Shown here piece by piece: positions 1-5,927 of a stretch of 6,651 nt of DNA (positions are counted from its first letter, which is position 1; the number at the start of each line of letters is the position of its first letter). The notes below the pieces were generated by a model. It was not told the DNA's origin. It searched no databases and was given only the letters and a program-made list of their open reading frames with translations. The translations under genes and the position numbers were made by a program. Origin of the DNA: an uncultured Bacteroidales bacterium (GTDB lineage Bacteria > Bacteroidota > Bacteroidia > Bacteroidales > Muribaculaceae). Where the stretch lies: positions 1 through 6,651 of the forward strand of contig CAMWQZ010000063.1 in NCBI GenBank assembly GCA_947176515.1, in the 5' to 3' direction.

Positions 1-35
1 TCTCTCAGAAATAAAAATTTTTGGCTTATAAACCG

Positions 36-383
36 TTATTTTATTTTATAGCCACGCTCTGAAAGGAACTTTCGACAGTCAGTAACGCGGTCGCCTTGAA
101 TGAGGATTTCACCTCCACGCGCCGATCCTCCGCAGCCTAATGCTCGCTTTAGTTCAGCGGCGAGTCCTTTAAGTGATTCGTCGTCGATAGTGAATCCGAA
201 TATAATAGTTGCGGTCTTGCCTGCGCGGCCTTTGCGCTCAAGGGCTATATGAATTGGAGATGTCTGTTTAGAGCCTGATTCGGGCAGACTGTCAGAATCA
301 GAAATGGCGGCGTCGACAGAGTCATTGCCGGACAATTGTCCGGCAAGAGAGCTGAGGGCGTCGCGCCAATCTTGATGTGGCAT
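36..383 (-). CDS. SUI1/eIF1-like translation initiation factor (YciH family)
   Basis: This 115-residue protein has a SUI1 domain over about residues 45-115. The features seen are the basic stretch ERKGRAGKTATII (49-61), the glycine-rich LGCGGSARGGEI (82-93) and a C-terminal DRVTDCRKFLSERGYKI segment, all typical of bacterial YciH-like proteins. Residues 1-44 are acidic and probably disordered. Eukaryotic eIF1 governs start-codon fidelity on the small ribosomal subunit; bacterial relatives are small cytosolic proteins usually annotated as translation initiation factor, and their exact role is poorly defined. An in-frame ATG exists at 452, but it lies inside the upstream membrane-protein gene. 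The ATG at 383 gives the normal family length, starts with the typical MPHQDWRDAL and is preceded by a TAAGG sequence. It is the last gene of the ribH run, 11 nt after the previous stop. Confidence 0.9.
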   Translation of the reverse strand: MPHQDWRDALSSLAGQLSGNDSVDAAISDSDSLPESGSKQTSPIHIALERKGRAGKTATIIFGFTIDDESLKGLAAELKRALGCGGSARGGEILIQGDRVTDCRKFLSERGYKIK

Positions 384-392
384 ATAAAAAGA

Positions 393-397
393 CCTTA
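393..397 (-). promoter_or_regulatory. Probable ribosome binding site (TAAGG) for the SUI1 gene
   Basis: The minus strand reads TAAGG and then 9 nt to the ATG at 383. The TAA is also the stop codon of the upstream membrane-protein gene, so termination and re-initiation may be coupled. It supports the internal start at 383 over the longer in-frame ATG at 452. The match to the anti-Shine-Dalgarno is only four bases, so this is moderate evidence. Confidence 0.4.
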
Positions 398-649
398 GTT
401 GTTGCTTTCGGTTATAATTTCGTCGAGTGATTCGTGAGAAGCATTTTCCCATGAAGCTTCAGCCGGAGAGTCGGGGTTTGCCGGTTCGTAAGTGGCCTCG
501 ACATTATCACCAGCCGGTGTGTCAACATGAGTGCGGTTGTCAAACCAACCGATATAATAGATTACAGCCACTGCGATTGCAGCTACAATGAAGCCAATGA
601 TAATCAGACGGCCAAGACCTTTCTGATTTGAGTTGTTAGATGTTGCCAT
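395..649 (-). CDS. Small single-pass membrane protein of unknown function
   Basis: This is an 84-residue protein I do not recognise. A short polar, basic N-terminus (1-13, with K10 and R14) is followed by one strongly hydrophobic segment (about 15-36, IIIGFIVAAIAVAVIYY). After it comes an acidic, proline- and serine-rich tail (37-84) that looks disordered. By the positive-inside rule the short N-terminus would be cytoplasmic and the acidic tail periplasmic. There is no lipobox, and the hydrophobic stretch is too long for an ordinary cleaved signal, so a membrane anchor is likelier. It lies 21 nt downstream of ribH and 11 nt upstream of the SUI1 gene, so it is probably co-transcribed with both. 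No SD sequence is visible, as is common in Bacteroidetes. Coding status rests on the tight packing between two sure genes and on a coherent membrane topology. Confidence 0.8.
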   Translation of the reverse strand: MATSNNSNQKGLGRLIIIGFIVAAIAVAVIYYIGWFDNRTHVDTPAGDNVEATYEPANPDSPAEASWENASHESLDEIITESNN

Positions 650-670
650 ATTGTTATATATTGAATTTGG

Positions 671-1162
671 TTATAAATTTTTGACTTCCTGGGTGAACGC
701 ATACATTTTGATTGCAGCTTCAGCAGCTTCGGCACCTTTATTCCCGAGGCAGCCACCTGCACGGTCAAGGGCGTCTTGCTCGGTATCGACGGTCAGGACA
801 CCAAAGATGACAGGAACGTCGCAGTCGGCATTAAGCGCTGTTATACCCTGGGTTACGCTTTGGCAGACATAGTCAAAATGAGGTGTGCCACCACGAATAA
901 CACAACCGAAAACAATTACGGCATCGAACGCCGAACTTTCGATGAGCTGGGAAGCGCCAAACGTCAGTTCGACCGCGCCCGGGACATGAAAGACCTTAAT
1001 CTGGTCGTCGTCGAAACCTTCACGGCGGAAAGTGGCGAGAGCTCCGTCCAGAAGTGCAGAGGTTATATGACCATTCCATTCGGCTACGACAATTCCAACT
1101 GTCATGCCGTCGACTTTTGGGAGAGGTCCGTTAGGAGCGCTATTTTTATTTGCGGTTGCCAT
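671..1162 (-). CDS. ribH: 6,7-dimethyl-8-ribityllumazine synthase
   Basis: The 163-residue lumazine synthase condenses 5-amino-6-ribitylamino-uracil with 3,4-dihydroxy-2-butanone 4-phosphate, the penultimate step of riboflavin synthesis in the cytosol. Family motifs are seen in order: AEWNGHIT (27-34, substrate-ring contact), VPGAVELTF (60-68), GCVIRGGTPHFDYV (86-99) with the likely catalytic His95, VPVIFGVLTVDT (116-127), an Arg at 134 in DRAG, and NKGAEAA (141-147) with the phosphate-binding Lys142. Length is normal for the family, with a short N-terminal extension. The in-frame ATG at 1246 would add 28 unrelated residues and run into the end of the preceding gene, so the ATG at 1162 (MATANKN) is chosen. 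It is the first gene of a probable ribH / membrane protein / SUI1 transcript. No other riboflavin gene is nearby, and no FMN riboswitch fits in the 65-nt upstream gap. Confidence 0.97.
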   Translation of the reverse strand: MATANKNSAPNGPLPKVDGMTVGIVVAEWNGHITSALLDGALATFRREGFDDDQIKVFHVPGAVELTFGASQLIESSAFDAVIVFGCVIRGGTPHFDYVCQSVTQGITALNADCDVPVIFGVLTVDTEQDALDRAGGCLGNKGAEAAEAAIKMYAFTQEVKNL

Positions 1163-1187
1163 AATTTTTGTTTCTTTGAGTATATAA

Positions 1188-1218
1188 CAAATATGGATGT
1201 TAAAGAGTTGGTGAAAAA
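1188..1218 (-). promoter_or_regulatory. Possible Bacteroidetes-type promoter for ribH
   Basis: On the minus strand CATATTTG (1188-1195) matches the -7 consensus TAnnTTTG at all but the first base. TTTT (1215-1218) sits 19 nt upstream where TTTG is expected. It lies in the only gap between the pfkB-like gene and ribH, placing the start site about 20 nt before the ribH ATG. Both boxes carry a mismatch, so read-through from the upstream operon remains possible. Confidence 0.4.
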
Positions 1219-1250
1219 TTAGTCCGATTAATGTAGTTTCTGCCAATCGG
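1214..1250 (-). terminator. Weak candidate terminator after the pfkB-like gene
   Basis: On the minus strand CCGATT (1245-1250) and AATCGG (1224-1229) can form a 6-bp stem around a 15-nt loop, followed by ACTAATTTTT. The stem overlaps the last codons and stop of the pfkB-like gene. The loop is long and the T-run starts a few bases late, so termination would be inefficient at best. The hairpin could be chance. Confidence 0.25.
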
Positions 1251-2133
1251 CTGTGAGATTTTTGGCCGCGTTGTTGGCTGTGAGGGCGGCTTTTGAGAGA
1301 ACAGCGCGGCGGAAAGCTTCGTCAGGGGCTTCGAGATGAGAGGCGGCGTCGGCATCGCAGTAGAGGGCATCGACTATTCCGGCGACAGCACCAGCATTCC
1401 ACATCATCGATGTGCAGATTTCTTCGGTTATTTCAACTGATGTAACCTCTTTGCCGCTGTAATAGTTAATGCGGCGTTCGGCAGTGTCGATATTAATCAG
1501 TGAGCGGCAATAAAAAGTGATGTGGTCATGATAGCATCGGTCGCCATCAGAGGCTCCAAATATTGTCTCAAGGTCATTGTTTCGCACTATGACGGCTGAT
1601 GCGTACTCGAGATTTTCGAGTATCGCCGGCATTACGCGAGTGATACGAGGTTCCTGCTGGGGCAAGAATCCAGGAAGATAAACCAGGATTGCTTTACGCT
1701 CAGCGGCATGAGATAGCAGTTGAGACATGCGTGGACGCATACGAGGGTCAAGTGCATAGAAGCCGCCATAGATGATAATGTCGTGCTCGTCGATGCGAGG
1801 CCAGACTACATCGAAGCATTGGTCAGGATACTGTTCGTAACGCGTAACGCTGACAATGCCGGTTTCGTCAGTTGTATATATAATAATAGGTGATAGGCCT
1901 TCGGTGAAGCGATCAACAGACGATGTCTCCACGCCTGCCTGCGAAAGGAAATCATAGATAATATCACCGACTGAGCCTTTTGAAAGTTCACTGACAAGCG
2001 ACACCGGGAGACCTTGGCGCGCAAGGATGGCGGCGGCGTTAACAATTCGACCACCGGGCATTGAACCGACCGGCTGGGCGTTGCGGAAGACGATATCAAG
2101 AGCGCACTCTCCGATGCAGAATATTTTTTTCAT
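1228..2133 (-). CDS. PfkB/ribokinase-like protein lacking the catalytic GAGD motif (probable pseudokinase)
   Basis: This 301-residue protein has the ribokinase fold pattern. The N-terminal segment KIFCIGECALDIVF (3-16) and the sugar-side glycine motif MPGGRIVNAAA (25-35) are intact, and NDLE (186-189) fits the NxxE magnesium/phosphate motif. The C-terminal signature is not intact: where family members have D-x-x-G-A-G-D with the catalytic-base Asp, this protein reads ICTSMMWNAGAVAGIVDAL (239-257), with no Asp before residue 255. The usual TxGxxG nucleotide strand is replaced by LINIDTAERRI (212-222), and the D-P-N-x-R type segment by YLPGF (152-156). The frame is open throughout and the length is normal, so it is a divergent protein rather than a broken gene. 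The ATG at 2133 is chosen because the fold starts at once and lies 4 nt after the SIS stop; the in-frame ATG at 2205 would overlap that gene. It may bind a sugar or regulate the SIS enzyme; kinase activity is doubtful. Confidence 0.85.
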   Translation of the reverse strand: MKKIFCIGECALDIVFRNAQPVGSMPGGRIVNAAAILARQGLPVSLVSELSKGSVGDIIYDFLSQAGVETSSVDRFTEGLSPIIIYTTDETGIVSVTRYEQYPDQCFDVVWPRIDEHDIIIYGGFYALDPRMRPRMSQLLSHAAERKAILVYLPGFLPQQEPRITRVMPAILENLEYASAVIVRNNDLETIFGASDGDRCYHDHITFYCRSLINIDTAERRINYYSGKEVTSVEITEEICTSMMWNAGAVAGIVDALYCDADAASHLEAPDEAFRRAVLSKAALTANNAAKNLTADWQKLH

Positions 2134-2137
2134 CTTA

Positions 2138-2746
2138 TCAGTGTTTGTCACCGCGTGCAGCTTTGCCAAGATAGCCGCCGTGATGGCGTTTGGCATATTC
2201 TTCACGTGAGAAGTTGATAGCTTTCATGACATTTACAACCAGTACGTCGCCGATAACGGTCATCATGGTTGTTGAAGTGGTAGGAGTCAGGCCAAGAGGA
2301 CACACCTCAGGAGCTCCGCCAGTTGGCAGCACGAAATCGGCCCGGTCGGCAAGCGGTGAAGTAGGCACACCTGTTATTACAATCAGAGGAATATCAGGAT
2401 AAATGTTTTTGGTGAGAGCAACGAGGTCAACAATCTCGGTTGTTTTTCCAGAGTTAGAAATCATCAGCATAATATCGTTTGGCTGAAGTATGCCGAGGTC
2501 GCCATGTTGGGCTTCGGAAGGATGAATAAACACCGCCGGAGTTCCGGTTGACGAAAAAGTAGTTGCTATGTTCATGGCAATCTGTCCGGCTTTACCCATG
2601 CCTGTTGTTACGAGTTTGCCACCGCGTTTATGTACGCGTTCGACGATTGCCTCAACGGCTTTCTCATAGTCATCGGTGACTGGGATTGCAGCGATGGCTT
2701 CGCTTTCGGCGCGAAGAATGTCGCGCATCGATTGTTTGATATCCAT
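2138..2746 (-). CDS. Single-domain SIS sugar-phosphate isomerase (KpsF/KdsD-like arabinose-5-phosphate isomerase)
   Basis: This 202-residue protein covers one complete SIS domain. Motifs seen are TTGMGKAGQIA (47-57) with Lys52, STGTPAVFIHPSEAQHGDLG (66-85) with His81, ISNSGKTTEI (96-105) with Glu104, PEVCPLGLTPTTST (146-159) and a C-terminal HHGGYLG (188-194) with His188. These match the lysine, glutamate and two histidines important in E. coli KdsD. KdsD interconverts ribulose 5-phosphate and arabinose 5-phosphate, the first step toward Kdo for lipopolysaccharide. KdsD is about 330 residues with a C-terminal CBS pair; here the protein ends right after the SIS domain, and no CBS region follows in any frame. 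CBS-less versions are known in Bacteroides. The ATG at 2746 is preferred because the longer frame overlaps queC. It lies 34 nt after queC and 4 nt before the pfkB-like gene. The substrate is inferred from motifs. Confidence 0.88.
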   Translation of the reverse strand: MDIKQSMRDILRAESEAIAAIPVTDDYEKAVEAIVERVHKRGGKLVTTGMGKAGQIAMNIATTFSSTGTPAVFIHPSEAQHGDLGILQPNDIMLMISNSGKTTEIVDLVALTKNIYPDIPLIVITGVPTSPLADRADFVLPTGGAPEVCPLGLTPTTSTTMMTVIGDVLVVNVMKAINFSREEYAKRHHGGYLGKAARGDKH

Positions 2747-2780
2747 TACTGGGAATTGATTGTATAGTGAATGGTTAAAC

Positions 2781-3443
2781 TTATTCGGGGTCTTCGTAGA
2801 TAGTGGGGTCTTCGATGCCGGCTTCAGTAAGGGCCTGATGGCGTTCGATGCATGTGCCACATCTGCCGCAGTGCCTTTCTCCCCCTTTATAGCATGAGTA
2901 GGTGTGGGAGTAGTCGACGTTGAGTTCTTTGCCTCTCCGAGCAATCTCTGTTTTACTCATCAAAGTATAAGGAGCTCGGATTTCGATGCCTTCGTATGTG
3001 CCGGCAGCGATTGCGGCTGACATTGCTTTGATGAAACTTTCCCGGCAATCAGGATATATGGCATGGTCGCCGGCATGATTTGCAATCATTAAAGCTCTGA
3101 GTCCGCTGCTTTCGGCAAGGCCTGCAGCAGCGGCGAGCATTATGCCGTTGCGGAACGGCACTACCGTAGACTTCATGTTGTCGAAATCGTAATTTCCTTC
3201 AGGTATCGCTTCTGCTCCAGAGAGAAGAGAACTGTGGAAATACTGGCCGATGAAAGAAAGGTCGATTTCGATAAGTTCGATGCCGAGAGCCTTGCAATGA
3301 TAACGGGCACATTCAATCTCGCGAAGGTTATGGTTTGAGCCGTAGAAGAAGGTAACGGCAAGGTCAATCGAGTCGGCATACTCATAGAGCATTGTGACTG
3401 AGTCCATGCCGCCGGAAAGAACTAACAAAGCGTCTTTAATCAT
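2781..3443 (-). CDS. queC: 7-cyano-7-deazaguanine (preQ0) synthase
   Basis: The 220-residue QueC converts 7-carboxy-7-deazaguanine to preQ0 using ATP and ammonia, in the cytosolic queuosine pathway. The ATP-pyrophosphatase P-loop is LSGGMDS (9-15). Further family motifs are FFYGSNHN (32-39), STVVPFRNGIML (92-103), ANHAGDHAIYPDCR (121-134) and PYTLMSKTEI (158-167). The C-terminal zinc site is a four-cysteine set, Cys184, Cys192, Cys195 and Cys198, in the SCYKGGERHCGRCGTC segment. All expected residues are present and the length is normal. The start at 3443 leads straight into the first beta strand and lies 8 nt after the queF stop, so the two are almost surely co-transcribed. Its product is the substrate of QueF. 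Other family members of the pathway (queD, queE, tgt, queA) are not in the window. Confidence 0.97.
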   Translation of the reverse strand: MIKDALLVLSGGMDSVTMLYEYADSIDLAVTFFYGSNHNLREIECARYHCKALGIELIEIDLSFIGQYFHSSLLSGAEAIPEGNYDFDNMKSTVVPFRNGIMLAAAAGLAESSGLRALMIANHAGDHAIYPDCRESFIKAMSAAIAAGTYEGIEIRAPYTLMSKTEIARRGKELNVDYSHTYSCYKGGERHCGRCGTCIERHQALTEAGIEDPTIYEDPE

Positions 3444-3451
3444 AGTGACTT

Positions 3452-3937
3452 TTATTTAGCGAGGCTTGTTGAGGCTTGAAAAGCTGCGAGCATACGAGAT
3501 TTCACCATGTCCTGATGGTCGGCGTCGCCATAGTTAGCAAACGGATATATAGAAATGCCTCCGCGCGGAGTAAAAATGCCGATAACCTCGATGTATTTAG
3601 GATTCATCACTTTGATGAGATCCTTCATTATGATATTAACGCAGTCTTCATGGAAGTCGCCATGATTTCGGAAGCTGAAAAGATAGAGTTTCAGACTCTT
3701 GCTTTCAACCATGTCTTCGCGCGGAATATAATTTATGATTATTCTTGCGAAGTCGGGCTGGCCAGTTTTAGGGCATAGCGATGTGAACTCCGGGCAATTG
3801 AAAGTGACGAGATATTCATTGTCGGGGTGCTTATTCTTGAACGTTTCAAGGATAGAGGGATCGTATTCAGTAGGATATTTCACTCCTGCACTTCCCAGCA
3901 AGGTGCATCCGTTTATTTCGTCGTTGCTACGTGGCAT
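3452..3937 (-). CDS. queF: NADPH-dependent 7-cyano-7-deazaguanine reductase (preQ0 reductase)
   Basis: The 161-residue QueF reduces the nitrile of preQ0 to the amine preQ1, which tRNA-guanine transglycosylase inserts at the wobble position of certain tRNAs. The catalytic region is [17 protein letters not shown] (48-64), with the thioimide-forming Cys55 and the proton donor Asp62. The QueF motif [20 protein letters not shown] (78-97) is complete, including the substrate-binding Glu97. The length fits the short single-domain (YkvM type) subfamily of the tunnelling-fold superfamily, not the long E. coli type. The ATG at 3937 gives [11 protein letters not shown] and lies about 23 nt downstream of the predicted start site of a good promoter. 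It is the first gene of the queF-queC-SIS-pfkB run. No clear SD precedes it (CCACCTCAGAT), and the leader is too short for a preQ1 riboswitch. Confidence 0.97.
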   Translation of the reverse strand: MPRSNDEINGCTLLGSAGVKYPTEYDPSILETFKNKHPDNEYLVTFNCPEFTSLCPKTGQPDFARIIINYIPREDMVESKSLKLYLFSFRNHGDFHEDCVNIIMKDLIKVMNPKYIEVIGIFTPRGGISIYPFANYGDADHQDMVKSRMLAAFQASTSLAK

Positions 3938-3966
3938 ATCTGAGGTGGGTTAAACTTATTACAATG

Positions 3967-3996
3967 CAAAAATACTATTTTTTTGCGATACTCAAA
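3967..3996 (-). promoter_or_regulatory. Bacteroidetes-type promoter for the queF operon
   Basis: On the minus strand TTTG (3993-3996) is followed after 18 nt by TATTTTTG (3967-3974), which fits the -33/-7 consensus TTTG and TAnnTTTG. Transcription would start near 3960, leaving a leader of roughly 23 nt before the queF ATG. The -33 box overlaps the TGA stop (3992-3994) of the upstream exported-protein gene. The spacing is one base short of the neighbouring promoter at 5837-5867. Confidence 0.65.
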
Positions 3997-5803
3997 AATA
4001 TCTGCCAACTGACAATTTGTATACATATGAGCCTACGCGCACTATATACAAGCCTGGTGTAACAGTAATGGTGCTTGAGGTTGTGGGGGATGAGATTGAC
4101 GAGATGCAGCGGCCTGAAGTATTATATACTAATATCGGGAGGCGGTTAGGGTTTATAATATTAATATTACAGTCAGAAACAGATACAAAACACTTGGCGG
4201 TGTCAGACACAATGTCTTCGACAGATGCGTTTTGCTCAACCCAAACATAGTTAGACGGAGCGCTAATTACTTCCGGTATCTGACGGACTTCTCCGTCTTT
4301 GTGGCTAACGGCCCATGAAGCCCTAACATAATATGCAATCTGGTCTTCTGAGGGTAAGTCAGCGCGACTAATCTCTAATGAGGTCTCTGGCGTGATGAAG
4401 GTGTGGACGGGCAGGACAATTGAAGCGTTGGCAGGAAGATTGACGGTAACTTTCAAGTCATCGATAAACATCATGCCCTCTTCTTCGCTGGTAATTAGTA
4501 AACTTGATGTGCTTGAACCGCCCGAAAGAGTGAATGAGTATGTTTCGGGTGTTTCAGACACCTGAAAATCCTGAGTGTCAACAAACGATAGTGAAGGTGA
4601 GTGGTCGCATAATTTCACACAAGCATTTTTCAGATTTTTTCGGCTGAATGCGGTGAATGAAATCGTAATTTCACCCTGGCATGATGAGAGATCGATTACG
4701 GGAGACTGTAGGTATGCTTGGCCAAAGAAGTCGATGTCTTGATTGTTAATGCCAATCATTCCTTCTGCGAGCACCGGCATGTTGGCAAACCAATCGCCAT
4801 CGAATGACATCTCTAACTCCTTTTGAGGTTTGTCAATGGTTCCACTGGTCATTATTTGTGAAAAGTCGGTGTCGATGATTGGATAAGTTTCAGGTTGCTG
4901 AGTTTCGTGGCGCTTTAGTATGTGTAGATAATATTGTGAGGCTAAAGGTGATGAGGTCCAGCTGGCTGTGAAAGAATTGCTGTTGACGTTAGAGGCAGAT
5001 AGGGCTGTCACAGGCTCAACGGCATTGGGTCTCACGGTGGCTACGTTTGATTCGCCAGAAATGGCATCGCCTGATTTAGCCGAGACTGTATAATAATAAG
5101 GAGTGGCGAAGTCAGTTCTCTCGACCACAAAGGATGTGCCATCGACTTCCTGATCCTTTACTAAATATTTACGGCTGAAAACGGTAGTCTCAACATTATA
5201 GTCGAGGGTGAAAACATTAAGGAGATAGGTCTTTGCATTCATTGAGGTCTGCCAGTTGGCTTTGAAAGACCCGGCGGTGAATTCGGTTGCAGGTAATGCA
5301 ACTGTGGCGGCAACGCCACTGTCATCCAAAACAAGGTCGTCTAAAAGCATGTCGGTATAGCTATAAAAGTAGATTACCGTTGGTTCGGTCTTCATTGAGG
5401 GTCCAGAGCCGGTAGACAGCGAAACGGTATAGGTCGCCCATTCATTGGTAATATCGCCAGACATATAACCTCCGTTGGAGTCCATCAGGAAGAAAAAAGC
5501 ATTAGGAGTGGATGATTTGGCTTTAAAGGTAATACAATAGTTGCCACCGCTTGCGCCTAAGTCGGTTGCAGGGGTTACGAGTTGAGCCTCGACGGGCAAG
5601 TAGGCTGAACCTCCGGCTTGCATCACGTTGATTCCGCTCCAACCCGGCGTCTGAGTGTAGCTGTCAAAAGAGGTAATCACAGATGACGGATTGTCTTCTG
5701 ACCCATCGGTGAATTTGTTGAAGTCTTCAGATAAAACAACTTTTGCAAAAGTGCAAAGTGAGGAGAGAATGAAAATGAGAAGAAAAGATGATGTTCTGTA
5801 CAT
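3992..5803 (-). CDS. Exported protein with duplicated jelly-roll/Fn3-like units and type IX secretion-like C-terminus
   Basis: This is a 603-residue protein of unknown substrate. Residues 1-20 are a signal peptide (MYRTSSFLLIFILSSLCTFA) with likely cleavage before Lys21; the Cys17 context is not a lipobox. A beta-rich, jelly-roll-like domain (21-162) is followed by an Fn3-like domain (168-259). A second Fn3-like domain starts at 263-300, is interrupted by a second jelly-roll-like domain (307-458) and resumes at 459-523. The two jelly-roll copies share marks in the same order: an acidic-DF start, L-x-(T/S)-P-x-x-DL, a TYxxxLS strand and a final DDL strand (155-157, 448-450). A linker (524-545) leads to a C-terminal domain (546-603) with VYNTSGR and GLYIVRVGSYVYKLSV, like T9SS type A sorting domains. 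A role in surface glycan or protein binding is inference. The ATG at 5803 is chosen because the in-frame ATG at 5866 lies upstream of the promoter's -7 box. It seems monocistronic. Confidence 0.88.
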   Translation of the reverse strand: MYRTSSFLLIFILSSLCTFAKVVLSEDFNKFTDGSEDNPSSVITSFDSYTQTPGWSGINVMQAGGSAYLPVEAQLVTPATDLGASGGNYCITFKAKSSTPNAFFFLMDSNGGYMSGDITNEWATYTVSLSTGSGPSMKTEPTVIYFYSYTDMLLDDLVLDDSGVAATVALPATEFTAGSFKANWQTSMNAKTYLLNVFTLDYNVETTVFSRKYLVKDQEVDGTSFVVERTDFATPYYYTVSAKSGDAISGESNVATVRPNAVEPVTALSASNVNSNSFTASWTSSPLASQYYLHILKRHETQQPETYPIIDTDFSQIMTSGTIDKPQKELEMSFDGDWFANMPVLAEGMIGINNQDIDFFGQAYLQSPVIDLSSCQGEITISFTAFSRKNLKNACVKLCDHSPSLSFVDTQDFQVSETPETYSFTLSGGSSTSSLLITSEEEGMMFIDDLKVTVNLPANASIVLPVHTFITPETSLEISRADLPSEDQIAYYVRASWAVSHKDGEVRQIPEVISAPSNYVWVEQNASVEDIVSDTAKCFVSVSDCNINIINPNRLPILVYNTSGRCISSISSPTTSSTITVTPGLYIVRVGSYVYKLSVGRYF

Positions 5804-5836
5804 AGCAATTTGGCTGGAATAGTTTAAATTGTATTG

Positions 5837-5867
5837 CAAATGTACGAAGAAAAAATGATAATGCAAA
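5837..5867 (-). promoter_or_regulatory. Bacteroidetes-type promoter for the exported-protein gene
   Basis: On the minus strand TTTG (5864-5867), 19 nt, then TACATTTG (5837-5844) is an exact match to the -33 TTTG and -7 TAnnTTTG consensus. The predicted start is near 5830, about 27 nt before the ATG at 5803. The -33 box directly follows, and by one base overlaps, the base of the pckA terminator hairpin. Confidence 0.75.
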
Positions 5868-5900
5868 CAGGGCGCACAAACCTTCGGTTGTGCGCCCTGT
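5867..5900 (-). terminator. Hairpin terminator downstream of pckA
   Basis: Bases 5867-5879 (ACAGGGCGCACAA) pair perfectly with 5888-5900 to make a 13-bp GC-rich stem around an 8-nt loop. It lies 27 nt after the pckA stop. On the minus strand the stem is followed by TTTGCATTATCATTTTTT, an interrupted T-tract; on the plus strand it is followed by TTTTTA, a better one. It probably terminates pckA and may also block antisense transcripts coming from the left. Confidence 0.8.
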
Positions 5901-5927
5901 TTTTAGGGTCTTATGCTCTTAAACAGA

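Noticed and set aside
11..35. AT-rich left edge (with AAAAATTTTT) as a terminator or regulatory site
   Set aside because: The perfect AT palindrome is short and without a GC stem; the window ends too soon to judge.
776..1222. Plus-strand open frame of 148 codons opposite ribH
   Set aside because: It is antisense to a well-supported ribH gene, shows no recognisable motif, and is open by codon-bias effects alone.
1163..1227. FMN riboswitch ahead of ribH
   Set aside because: The gap is 65 nt, too short for the six-helix RFN element, and shows none of its conserved sequence.
1228..2133. Degraded PfkB gene as a pseudogene
   Set aside because: The frame is intact over the full family length and several fold motifs remain, so divergence of function explains it better than decay.
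2747..2944. N-terminal extension of the SIS protein to an ATG at 2944
   Set aside because: It would overlap queC by 164 nt in another frame, giving a low-complexity Thr/Pro/Lys-rich stretch without similarity to the family.
3938..3966. preQ1 riboswitch in the queF leader
   Set aside because: The predicted leader is only about 23 nt and lacks the stem and A-rich tail of preQ1-I; no larger preQ1-II or III fold fits before the upstream stop codon.
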